A stretch of 64,000 nt of DNA from Tyzzerella sp. (GTDB taxonomy: Bacteria; Bacillota; Clostridia; Lachnospirales; Lachnospiraceae), in contig JAFUOS010000007.1 in the NCBI GenBank assembly GCA_017472665.1, forward strand, positions 62,001 through 126,000. The letters are read 5' to 3'. The notes beneath the pieces are model-generated. The model saw only the letters and a program-made list of their open reading frames with translations, was not told the origin of the DNA and ran no database searches. The position numbers were made by a program, and so were the translations under genes. Of the stretch, positions 54,236 to 62,041 are shown in pieces. The first letter of the stretch is position 1. The number at the start of each line of letters is the position of its first letter.

Positions 54236-55207
54236 ATGGGAAGAGAAATCTATAATATTATCAATGATATGGCAGAGGTGCTAAGTGCGTCGCAGATGCA
54301 GAAACTGCAGGAAGTGTTAGTGAATCGATTGTACGAAAATAACGTAGCAGATTACTTACAAACCGGTAATGAAGAATTTTTGGATATGTTTTTAACTGCA
54401 AAGTACTTAGAGGGGTGTTCCGATAAAACAATACGCTATTACAGGTGTAATATTGAAAAGATGCTGGAGACAATTGATATTCCGGTTGTAAAGATAACTA
54501 CTGAAATGCTACGAAAATATCTCGTTGAGTATCAAGCAATAAATAATTGTGGAAAGGTAACTATTGATAATATTCGTAGAAGCCTTTCCACTTTCTTTTC
54601 TTGGTTGGAGGAAGAAGATTATATAATAAAAAGTCCTATGAAAAGAATTCATAAAGTAAAAACGGCAGTTATTGTGAAGGATACTATCCCAGATGAGAAA
54701 GTTGAGATTCTAAGAGATAATTGTAATAACTTGCGAGATAGAGCAATGATTGATTTCTTGCTTTCAACTGGCATTCGTGTGGGTGAATTAGTTAGACTGA
54801 ATATTGATGATATAGATTTTTCTGAACGAGAATGCGTTGTTTATGGGAAAGGTGATAAAGAGCGAAAAGCATACTTTGATGCCAAGACTAAAGTTCATTT
54901 AATGAATTATATTGAATCAAGGACGGATAATAATAGTGCATTATTCGTTTCTTTAAATAAGCCACATAATAGGCTTACGGAGAGTAGTGTTGAACTTCGC
55001 CTTAGAGAAATGGGAAAGAAGTTGGGCGTAGAAAAGGTACACCCACATAAGTTCAGAAGGACTATGGCAACCAGAGCGATTGAGAAAGGCATGCCAATAG
55101 AGCAGGTGCAGAAGATACTGGGACACGAACAGATAGATACGACACTTAGGTATGCAATGGTTAATCAAAATAATGTAAAGTTATCGCATCGAAAATATAT
55201 ATCATAA
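54236..55207 (+). CDS. stand-alone tyrosine recombinase
   Basis: A 323-residue XerC/D-type integrase with an N-terminal SAM-like core-binding domain (residues 40-140) and a catalytic domain. The catalytic residues are visible: Arg in STGIRVGELVRL, Lys in GKGDKERK, HPHKFRRTMAT carrying His and Arg, GHEQIDTTLRY with His, and the nucleophile Tyr in RYAMVN. No excisionase, phage or conjugation genes are nearby. The ribosome binding site is buried in a hairpin. It may be a solitary mobile recombinase or a remnant of an island. Confidence 0.86.
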   Translation: MGREIYNIINDMAEVLSASQMQKLQEVLVNRLYENNVADYLQTGNEEFLDMFLTAKYLEGCSDKTIRYYRCNIEKMLETIDIPVVKITTEMLRKYLVEYQAINNCGKVTIDNIRRSLSTFFSWLEEEDYIIKSPMKRIHKVKTAVIVKDTIPDEKVEILRDNCNNLRDRAMIDFLLSTGIRVGELVRLNIDDIDFSERECVVYGKGDKERKAYFDAKTKVHLMNYIESRTDNNSALFVSLNKPHNRLTESSVELRLREMGKKLGVEKVHPHKFRRTMATRAIEKGMPIEQVQKILGHEQIDTTLRYAMVNQNNVKLSHRKYIS

Positions 55208-55243
55208 GCGGATTAATATCGTTCAAATATCTGGTGGAAAATG

Positions 55244-55291
55244 CATAATCATTGCAAATTCATTGTATTTGTAATGATTATGTGGTATTCT
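55244..55291 (+). promoter_or_regulatory. promoter and operator of the RelBE-type pair
   Basis: CATAATCATTGCAAAT (55244-55259) and ATTTGTAATGATTATG (55267-55282) are inverted repeats with one mismatch. The right arm overlaps the -35 TTGTAT (55263-55268) and the spacer before the -10 TATTCT (55286-55291), 17 bases apart. This is a typical autoregulation site of a toxin-antitoxin operon. Confidence 0.65.
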
Positions 55292-55316
55292 ATAAGAAAA
55301 ATAGGAGGTGGCGCAA

Positions 55317-55610
55317 ATGGCAAGTACAATTCAAGTAAGAGTGGATGATGATTTAAAAGTAAAATCAGATCAATTATTTAAAGAATTAGGTACAGATACA
55401 ACAACTGCAATCCGTATGTTTTTGACACAGGCATTAGCTGTAAAGGGATTTCCGTTTGAGATAAAAAAGATAAGTGCAAATCCGTATGAGGCATTATCAG
55501 AGGATGAAATACTTGAAAAGCTGGAGAAAGCACGTGAGCATGCAGCGCAAGGAATGTATAAAGATGCTTACGATGTTTCTCGTGATATGAGGGCGAAGTA
55601 TGGATTATAA
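55317..55610 (+). CDS. RelB/DinJ-family antitoxin
   Basis: A 97-residue protein with a ribbon-helix-helix DNA-binding start (STIQVRVDDDLKVKSDQLFKE type) and LGTDTTTAIRMFLTQALA. It neutralises the downstream toxin and represses the operon. The ATG at 55317 follows AGGAGG; an earlier GTG at 55308 overlaps that site. The stop overlaps the toxin start by 11 bases, which couples their synthesis. Confidence 0.88.
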   Translation: MASTIQVRVDDDLKVKSDQLFKELGTDTTTAIRMFLTQALAVKGFPFEIKKISANPYEALSEDEILEKLEKAREHAAQGMYKDAYDVSRDMRAKYGL

Positions 55611-55914
55611 AGTAGTAGTGTCAAGAGATGCTGAAGAGGATTTGGAACGTTTTATTAAGTATCTGATTTTTGAGAAGAAAAGCTTGCAGGCGGCAGAAAA
55701 TGTGCTGAATGATTATGATGCGACAATTGAAAGTTTAAGACATGTGGCAGGAAGCTTAAAACTGTGTGATAATCCAAGATTGCATCAGTTAAAATACCGT
55801 CGTATAAACTTTTTGAACCATAGATATTTTATGTTATATCGCATTGAAGATGATTTGGTGATTGTAGATAATATTTTTCATGACTTACAGGATTATGAAA
55901 ATAAAATGTATTAG
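55600..55914 (+). CDS. RelE/ParE-family toxin
   Basis: A 104-residue protein with the RelE/ParE fold: VVVSRDAEEDLERFIKYL at the start and a C-terminal HRYFMLYRIEDDLVIVDNIFHDL containing the family strand pattern. RelE-type members cut mRNA in the ribosome, ParE-type poison gyrase; the YRI... HDLQDYE end favours neither strongly. It starts within the antitoxin gene. Confidence 0.87.
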   Translation: MDYKVVVSRDAEEDLERFIKYLIFEKKSLQAAENVLNDYDATIESLRHVAGSLKLCDNPRLHQLKYRRINFLNHRYFMLYRIEDDLVIVDNIFHDLQDYENKMY

Positions 55915-56067
55915 TAGTTTGGTGAGATGAATTTGAAGTTTCTGTTGAGTTTACTATGGCATATTTGGCTATTTTACAGAGATTCCACCTATATTCTACT
56001 TACAAGGGATGTTGTTTTAATAATAAAAGAAATACCTTTATATCATCAAATGAATGGAGGAATACAT

Positions 56068-56532
56068 ATGAATCAATTAGTTACAGGAAAATTTATAGCA
56101 TTAAAGAGAAAACAGAAAAATTTAACACAGGAACAATTAGCAGAGAAGCTTGGCGTATCCAATAAGACTATTTCTAAATGGGAAACTGGCAAATGTATGC
56201 CTGACTATTCCATTATAAAAAGTCTGTGTGAAGAACTTGAAGTTACAGTGGCAGAACTGATGGATGGTGAGATGTCAGACGAAAAAAGTGTTCGTACTTA
56301 TGATGATGAACAGATTTTAGATTTGCTAAGAAGAACGCAAGAGTTAGAAAAGCAAAAAAATATGTTATATGGAATTATGCTTATTGTAATGGGTATTGCT
56401 TTACAGGCTCTTTCATATGCATTTGGCGACTCAGATTTTAAAGACTTTATTTCTGGCTTACTATTGGGATTGTCAATTGCTGAAATGTTAGTTGGAGTTT
56501 ATGTTGTTGGAAAGTCATTGGCAGGAAGATAA
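56068..56532 (+). CDS. XRE regulator with C-terminal membrane segments
   Basis: A 154-residue protein with an N-terminal helix-turn-helix (NLTQEQLAEKLGVSNKTISKWE, residues 18-40 in part) and two hydrophobic stretches after residue 100 (YGIMLIVMGIALQAL and LLLGLSIAEMLVGVYVVG), so it is predicted to sit in the membrane. It is one of three regulators here with nearly the same N-terminus. The ATG at 56068 follows GGAGG; the frame extends upstream without a good start. Confidence 0.75.
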   Translation: MNQLVTGKFIALKRKQKNLTQEQLAEKLGVSNKTISKWETGKCMPDYSIIKSLCEELEVTVAELMDGEMSDEKSVRTYDDEQILDLLRRTQELEKQKNMLYGIMLIVMGIALQALSYAFGDSDFKDFISGLLLGLSIAEMLVGVYVVGKSLAGR

Positions 56533-56653
56533 ATTTCAGTCTCGTGCAGAGATTGAAAGCAATAACAGATTTGAATTTTTATAATATCTACTTTGAGTGG
56601 GTGTAATGAGGCTAACAGTTGGTTTATAATGTTTTTGAAAGGAGCAGTACATT

Positions 56654-57124
56654 ATGAATCAAGAAAAAATTGGTAAATTTATTTCAGAATGTCGAAAGGA
56701 AAAGCAACTAACACAAGAACAATTAGCAGTGCAATTGGGTGTTACAAGTAAGTCTATTTCCAAATGGGAGAATGGAAACTGCTTACCAGATGCTTCAAAG
56801 TATAAACCTTTATGTGAGATATTGGGGATTACGGTCAATGAGTTGTTTTCGGGGGAAAGGTTAAGTTCTGAAACTGAAAATGAAGCGAAGGATTACTTAG
56901 TGGATCTGCTGGCTAGTAGAATATATGATGTAGATTGTGGTGTGAGTTATGAAGACTTCAAGAATGCTTTGCTCAGGATGTCAGAAACAATAGTAATGTT
57001 ATCCAAATTTAAAAGTAAAGAGGCTGCGGTTGAGTATTGGGTAAAGGAGACGGGACTTACATTCGAAGAATGCTCTAATGCATATGATTTTTACTTTGAC
57101 TTAAATAAGGTTAAGCACTTGTAA
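56654..57124 (+). CDS. XRE family regulator with helical C-terminus
   Basis: A 156-residue protein with an N-terminal Cro/C1 helix-turn-helix (LTQEQLAVQLGVTSKSISKWE) and a C-terminal helical part of about 90 residues containing SYEDFKNALLRMSETIVMLS that is not recognised. It shares the N-terminal pattern with the genes at 53476 and 56068. GAAAGGAG precedes the start. The target genes are not known. Confidence 0.78.
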   Translation: MNQEKIGKFISECRKEKQLTQEQLAVQLGVTSKSISKWENGNCLPDASKYKPLCEILGITVNELFSGERLSSETENEAKDYLVDLLASRIYDVDCGVSYEDFKNALLRMSETIVMLSKFKSKEAAVEYWVKETGLTFEECSNAYDFYFDLNKVKHL

Positions 57125-57187
57125 CTTTCAGGCTTCTGGTGAGTATGAAAACACTTAAAGATTTGAATTTTATTGAGGAATTATACT

Positions 57188-58063
57188 ATGAGATTACTAA
57201 TATACGGTGCTGGTGTCATCGGCTGCTGGTATGCAGTCTTATTTGGCAAAGCCGGATATGATACAACTATATATGCAAGAGGCAAGAGATTGGAACTTTT
57301 TCGAAAAGAAGGTCTACGATATGAAGAAAAAGGGAAAATACACAAAGCAGATGTTAAAATTATCGAACGATTAGAAAAAGCAGATAGTTATGATTTCGTA
57401 TTTTTAACAGTCAAAGAAAATCAGGTACATATTGCTTTAGAAGAACTGTCTCACAATATCAGTCCTAATATTGTGACTATGGTAAATACCATTGAAGGGT
57501 ATGAGAAGTGGGAGCGACTTTGTGGAGAAGGACGTATTATTCCTGCCTTTCCAGGTGCGGGTGGAAGTTTTCAGGATGGTATTTTAAAAGCTGCACTTAC
57601 GCCGTATCTTATTCAGCCCACAACATTTGCAGAAATAAATGGATGTCGTACGAAACGAGTAGAGAAGTTGGCAAAACTTTTAAAAACATCTAAAATACCA
57701 TATCAAATAGTAAAAAATATGCAGGAATGGCAATTGTGTCATCTTGCTATGGTTGTGCCGATAGCAGATGCTTATTATATGGCTAAAAATCCGCAGATGG
57801 CATGGAAAGAAACGGAAGTAATGCAAAAAACAGCAAAACAAATGAAATGTAACTTTCAGACGCTATACAAATCGGGAATTATTTTATCCCCAAGAAAAAT
57901 GAATATGTTTCGCCTGTTGCCTATTTTTATACTGAAAATAGGGTTGATTGCTGTATTTAAAAGTAATTTTGGTGATGTGTTCATGTACCAGCATTCTATG
58001 AATGCGCCAGATGAAATGAGAAGTTTGCATGAACAGTTTTATGGGTATTTAAAGGATAAGTAA
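57188..58063 (+). CDS. ketopantoate reductase-like dehydrogenase
   Basis: A 291-residue protein with an N-terminal NADP-binding motif LLIYGAGVIGCWYAVLFGKAGYD (split here as GAGVIGCWYA) and a C-terminal helical domain. It matches the ApbA/PanE family (2-dehydropantoate 2-reductase), which reduces ketopantoate for pantothenate and CoA synthesis, but no other pantothenate genes are nearby and the family is broad. The ATG at 57188 follows TGAGGAA; an earlier TTG at 57173 is unlikely. A strong hairpin follows. Confidence 0.75.
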   Translation: MRLLIYGAGVIGCWYAVLFGKAGYDTTIYARGKRLELFRKEGLRYEEKGKIHKADVKIIERLEKADSYDFVFLTVKENQVHIALEELSHNISPNIVTMVNTIEGYEKWERLCGEGRIIPAFPGAGGSFQDGILKAALTPYLIQPTTFAEINGCRTKRVEKLAKLLKTSKIPYQIVKNMQEWQLCHLAMVVPIADAYYMAKNPQMAWKETEVMQKTAKQMKCNFQTLYKSGIILSPRKMNMFRLLPIFILKIGLIAVFKSNFGDVFMYQHSMNAPDEMRSLHEQFYGYLKDK

Positions 58064-58105
58064 TTATTTCAAGCCACACGAAAATTTCAGGTTTACGAAG
58101 TTTAT

Positions 58106-58143
58106 AGCCGAAGCAGATCATTAAAAGAAGGCCTGCTTCGGCT
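58106..58143. terminator. bidirectional terminator between the reductase and merR genes
   Basis: AGCCGAAGCAG (58106-58116) pairs perfectly with CTGCTTCGGCT (58133-58143). It lies between two convergent genes. Confidence 0.7.
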
Positions 58144-58148
58144 ATTGC

Positions 58149-58547
58149 TTATTTATCAGTATTGATTAGGTTACTGTAATATTTAGTCTTTCCGGACAGA
58201 ACATCGTTATAGAAACTTTGTTTCCAGTCGATATAATCAATGCAATCCTGTACCTGCTTAAGCTGTTCTACTAAGGATTTTCGTTTGATATCCAAAATGA
58301 CTTTTCGTTCTGGTATGGTGGATTCTCCAATCAGGCAGAGTTCTATGTATTCTTTCATTTCGGATATGCTCATACCACAGCTTTTGAGACAATTTAAGCT
58401 ATTTATCCAAGCAATATCACGCTCATCGAAGATTCGGCGGTTGTTTTTGTCGCGTTTTACATTAGGAACGAGTCCCTGATTACAATAGAATTTTAAGGTT
58501 TCGTATGGCAACTGCGTTTGTTCGCAGGCTTCTTTCATTGTAAACAT
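58149..58547 (-). CDS. MerR-family transcriptional regulator
   Basis: A 132-residue regulator with the MerR helix-turn-helix (MKEACEQTQLPYETLKFY) and a dimerisation helix ending near residue 115. The N-terminal QTQLPYETLKFYCNQGLVP pattern is typical, and the signal-binding C-terminus is short. It faces the aldo/keto reductase gene, and the shared promoter has the 19-base spacer typical of MerR control. Confidence 0.86.
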   Translation of the reverse strand: MFTMKEACEQTQLPYETLKFYCNQGLVPNVKRDKNNRRIFDERDIAWINSLNCLKSCGMSISEMKEYIELCLIGESTIPERKVILDIKRKSLVEQLKQVQDCIDYIDWKQSFYNDVLSGKTKYYSNLINTDK

Positions 58548-58576
58548 ATTGACTTCCCGAAAAATGAAAATAATAC

Positions 58577-58607
58577 TTGACCGGTAGTAACTACCGATTG
58601 ATACAAT
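58577..58607 (+). promoter_or_regulatory. MerR-type promoter with palindromic operator
   Basis: TTGACC (58577-58582) and TACAAT (58602-58607) are separated by 19 bases, which is longer than the usual 17 and characteristic of promoters activated by MerR proteins. The spacer holds the palindrome CGGTAGT-A-ACTACCG (58582-58596). It drives the aldo/keto reductase gene and is adjacent to the divergent merR gene. Confidence 0.75.
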
Positions 58608-58652
58608 GGGAGTGTATCATGGATACAGATTATTTACAAGGAGGTTTTTCAG

Positions 58653-59540
<888 letters not shown>

Positions 59541-59550
59541 GGGAGAAGAG

Positions 59551-59673
59551 GAGCAATCGAAGCGGGACACAAAGTAGAAAAGATTCGTGTTCAAGAGAAG
59601 AAGGTTGCTTGTTGTATCGCTTGCTAAAGCACAAATCGCTAAAGCAAAAGAACTAGGAAAAGTAAACAAGTAA
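59551..59673 (+). pseudogene. remnant of a flavodoxin/FMN reductase gene
   Basis: One frame from 59551 encodes GAIEAGHKVEKIRVQEKK and VACCIAC before a stop; a second piece ends in KAQIAKAKELGKVNK at 59673. These resemble the beginning and the end of an NADPH-dependent FMN reductase. The middle is deleted. Recognition is from memory of the family. Confidence 0.5.
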
Positions 59674-59744
59674 GAAGTCTATAGGACGGCTGGTACGCTT
59701 GAAAAAACGATTACATAAAGATAAATTTGTGGAGATAATGAAGA

Positions 59745-60053
59745 ATGAAAAAAGAAACCTTACTAAACACACTTATGTTGTTGCCAATGGTCCTGGAAGT
59801 GATAAGTATGTTCCTTTTACCAACAGAAATTCCTATTCATTATAATTCCAATTTACAAGTAACTGCATACGGCAGTAAATATATGTTATTGGCAATAGGT
59901 GTTATCGCAGTATTATTTGGATTGTTTATGAAAAGGATATATAAATTCAATATAGGTACGAATAGAGAAACCATGGTTTACAGATCAAGTTGGATGGCAT
60001 TGTTAGTTTTTAATGGAATAAATCTATTTACATTAGTAAGTGCATTTGTATAA
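59745..60053 (+). CDS. DUF1648 membrane protein
   Basis: A 102-residue protein with three membrane segments and the DUF1648 motif LPTEIPIHYNSNLQVTAYGSK near residue 26-45 (split). Function unknown; the family is often next to SdpI-like proteins and regulators. It starts behind GGAGA. The next small membrane gene follows after 37 bases. Confidence 0.78.
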   Translation: MKKETLLNTLMLLPMVLEVISMFLLPTEIPIHYNSNLQVTAYGSKYMLLAIGVIAVLFGLFMKRIYKFNIGTNRETMVYRSSWMALLVFNGINLFTLVSAFV

Positions 60054-60090
60054 ACAAAAAGTAGAATTGTGAAAATGAAAGGAAGCTACT

Positions 60091-60312
60091 ATGAAGGGAA
60101 AAGTATGGATTTATCGGTTTTTATTAATAGTCGGTTTCTGCATGGCAGCAGGTTTTATTATTAGACTGTGTGTGGATGTAGAGCACTACCACTATGCATT
60201 GCCATTTCGCTATCTTGTTATCTTTCGTGTGATTGAGTTTCTTGTGCCAGCAATATTCCTAATCATAACTGGACTCATTTTACGGAAGAAAGTGAAACAG
60301 GGAGAAGTTTAA
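60091..60312 (+). CDS. small membrane protein, unknown
   Basis: A 73-residue protein with two hydrophobic segments (residues 6-24 and 46-65) and a basic tail. No family was recognised. AAGGAAG precedes the start, and the codon use looks like its neighbours. It may act with the DUF1648 protein. Confidence 0.55.
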   Translation: MKGKVWIYRFLLIVGFCMAAGFIIRLCVDVEHYHYALPFRYLVIFRVIEFLVPAIFLIITGLILRKKVKQGEV

Positions 60313-60338
60313 TCGCATGCAATTCAGTAAAGTACATA

Positions 60339-60364
60339 AGACAACGTGTGTCTGTTTTTTCTTT
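60339..60364 (+). terminator. candidate intrinsic terminator after the small membrane genes
   Basis: AGACA (60339-60343) and TGTCT (60349-60353) form a short stem followed by GTTTTTTCTTT. The stem is only 5 bp, so strength is uncertain. Confidence 0.4.
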
Positions 60365-60425
60365 ATTCATAAGTTAACAATACAGAATCCTTCGGTTCTC
60401 TATCCTGCTACATACTGCAAATGCG

Positions 60426-60518
60426 ATGTTACGGGTTGATGCTAATTCGATGTCTTGTGTTATTGCATATCAGCCAAAGGCACCTAAGGAATTAGCACGT
60501 TTTCGTAAAGACAAATGA
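60426..60518 (+). pseudogene. possible degenerate AgrD-like autoinducer peptide
   Basis: A 30-residue frame reads NSMSCVIAYQPKAPKEL followed by ARFRKDK. The Cys followed by a short hydrophobic ring and then QPKAPKEL is the pattern of cyclic lactone autoinducer (AgrD) precursors in Clostridia. The usual amphipathic leader of about 25 residues is not intact: the frame upstream stops at 60380 region and no AgrB gene is nearby. It is too short for normal gene calling. The assignment is tentative. Confidence 0.4.
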
Positions 60519-60569
60519 TAAAAAAAGGCGCGGAAGTAATATCTAATTGGTTGATAAAAGGAAAAGCAG

Positions 60570-60809
60570 ATGGAAGAGGAAATTATTTTTAACATTGATG
60601 TCATGTTGGCGAAACGGAAAATGAGCGTTACAGAGCTGGCAGAGAAGGTAGGAATTACGATTGCCAATATATCCGTCTTAAAGAATGGCAGGGCAAAAGC
60701 AATTAAGGTGTCTACGCTCGCAAAACTGTGTGAGGCGCTGGACTGCCAGCCGGGGGGATCTGTTGGAATACAAAAAGAAGGAATAGAGAAATTTTTCCGT
60801 AATTCATAA
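60570..60809 (+). CDS. small XRE regulator with a frameshift at its end
   Basis: A 79-residue YozG-like helix-turn-helix protein (RKMSVTELAEKVGITIANIS; VSTLAKLCEALDCQPG). Such proteins normally end with CQPGDLLEYK or similar. Here a run of six G at 60752-60757 shifts the frame, giving GSVGIQKEG and an atypical tail; with five G the frame would read DLLEYKKKE and stop. It is either a true frameshift, a phase-variable run, or a sequencing error in a homopolymer. Confidence 0.7.
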   Translation: MEEEIIFNIDVMLAKRKMSVTELAEKVGITIANISVLKNGRAKAIKVSTLAKLCEALDCQPGGSVGIQKEGIEKFFRNS

Positions 60810-60837
60810 GGAACAATATATTAATCAGTCGTATAAT
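60810..60837 (+). promoter_or_regulatory. ECF-type promoter of the sigma operon
   Basis: GGAAC (60810-60814) and CGTATAAT (60830-60837) are separated by 15 bases, a pattern seen for ECF sigma factor promoters (GGAAC, then CGT). The downstream sigma gene could control itself. Confidence 0.5.
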
Positions 60838-60881
60838 AAGTGAAGGGGTCAGATGCGAACCCAAAATTAGGAGGAAATCAT

Positions 60882-61427
60882 ATGGATAACGGCGCAAGTA
60901 GCTACCGCCGTTTCCTTGATGGTGATGAAAGTGCCTTTGATGAGCTGATGAAGGAACTGTTTCGCGGACTGGTATTCTTCATCGAGCGTTACGTGCATGA
61001 TATCCACACAGCCGAAGACATTGCAATAGATACCTTTTCAGATCTAGTCGTGCATCGTCATCGGTATAACTTCAAGGTTACACTGAAAACTTATCTGTAC
61101 ATGGTCGGCAGAAGCCGCGCCCTCGATTACATAAAGCACCGCAAAATCATTGACTTCGTGGAACTTTCTGAGGTGGAGCGCCTGTCAGATGAAAAGAGCC
61201 TTGAAGAACAGGTGCTGTCAGATGAACGCAAGCGGATGGTGAATGCAGCCCTTGCAAAACTGCCGGAGGATATGCGTGTGGTGGTACATCTTATATACTT
61301 TGAAGAAATGACCTATGAGGAAGCCGCAAAGGTTATGAAGAAAAACCGTAAGCAGGTGGATAACCTTTTGTATCGTGCAAAAAAGGAACTTCGCATCATT
61401 CTTGGAAAGGATGGTGAGTTGTTATGA
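60882..61427 (+). CDS. ECF-type RNA polymerase sigma factor
   Basis: A 181-residue sigma factor. Region 2 shows FIERYVHDIHTAEDIAIDTF and YNFKVTLKTYLYMVGRSRALDYI; region 4 shows LPEDMRVVVHLIYFEEMTYEEAA and NLLYRAKKEL. The ATG at 60882 follows AGGAGG. From here on the DNA is visibly richer in G and C than in the rest of the window, which suggests a different origin. The next gene overlaps by 4 bases and encodes a membrane protein. Confidence 0.88.
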   Translation: MDNGASSYRRFLDGDESAFDELMKELFRGLVFFIERYVHDIHTAEDIAIDTFSDLVVHRHRYNFKVTLKTYLYMVGRSRALDYIKHRKIIDFVELSEVERLSDEKSLEEQVLSDERKRMVNAALAKLPEDMRVVVHLIYFEEMTYEEAAKVMKKNRKQVDNLLYRAKKELRIILGKDGELL

Positions 61428-62020
61428 TGAGAGAAATACATGAATGTAAGGCGGAAGTATTCCGTCGCAGTGAAAAACGAATCCAAGAACACAGAAAGGC
61501 ACGCAAGCGTATTCTGACTCTGTGCATCCCTTTGTGTCTGTTTGTCATGGCATGGTCGGTCATGATACTTCCGGCAATGATGCCTGCAAAGGAAGCAAAT
61601 GACAATGCTGCCGAAGAATGGGTGCAAGAAAGTACGAACGGCAGTTATGTCTGCTCTTATACGGAAGTCGAGATTCATGATGCTAATGATTTTGCTAATG
61701 GGCCGCAGACCATTACGGATAAGGCTGAGGTGACAAGGATATTCTCTGCAATCCACAGCCTGTGCAGTGATGCGGATGGCGATGCGCCGGAAACGGCTGC
61801 AGGTGAGAATGATATGCAGACTGGAGAGGCAGAAGATAAGTTGACACAATCCGTACTGGAAGCGGCTGACTGCTTGATTATATTCCGTACAGAAGAAGGT
61901 TTGGAAACCATTTATACCTTGGATGGCAATAAACTGTACAATACGGAAGAAAACATAAACATAACACTTACTGATTTACAGGCTGCCAGTTTGAAAGAAA
62001 CGCTTGGTATTTCAGAGTGA
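61424..62020 (+). CDS. probable membrane-anchored anti-sigma factor
   Basis: A 198-residue protein with a basic cytosolic start, a single membrane helix at about residue 30-50 and an acidic extracytoplasmic domain. Its 4-base overlap with the sigma gene and its topology suggest that it is the anti-sigma factor. No known domain was recognised outside. It is followed after 21 bases by another membrane-anchored protein of the operon. Confidence 0.6.
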   Translation: MMREIHECKAEVFRRSEKRIQEHRKARKRILTLCIPLCLFVMAWSVMILPAMMPAKEANDNAAEEWVQESTNGSYVCSYTEVEIHDANDFANGPQTITDKAEVTRIFSAIHSLCSDADGDAPETAAGENDMQTGEAEDKLTQSVLEAADCLIIFRTEEGLETIYTLDGNKLYNTEENINITLTDLQAASLKETLGISE

Positions 62021-62041
62021 TAAGAAAGGAGCGTCGAGTTT

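Noticed and set aside
54191..55223. Terminal inverted repeats around the tyrosine recombinase (AACGATTTT upstream, AATATCGTT downstream)
   Set aside because: Only 8 of 9 bases match, the copies lie at unequal distances from the gene and no target duplication was seen. Chance cannot be excluded.
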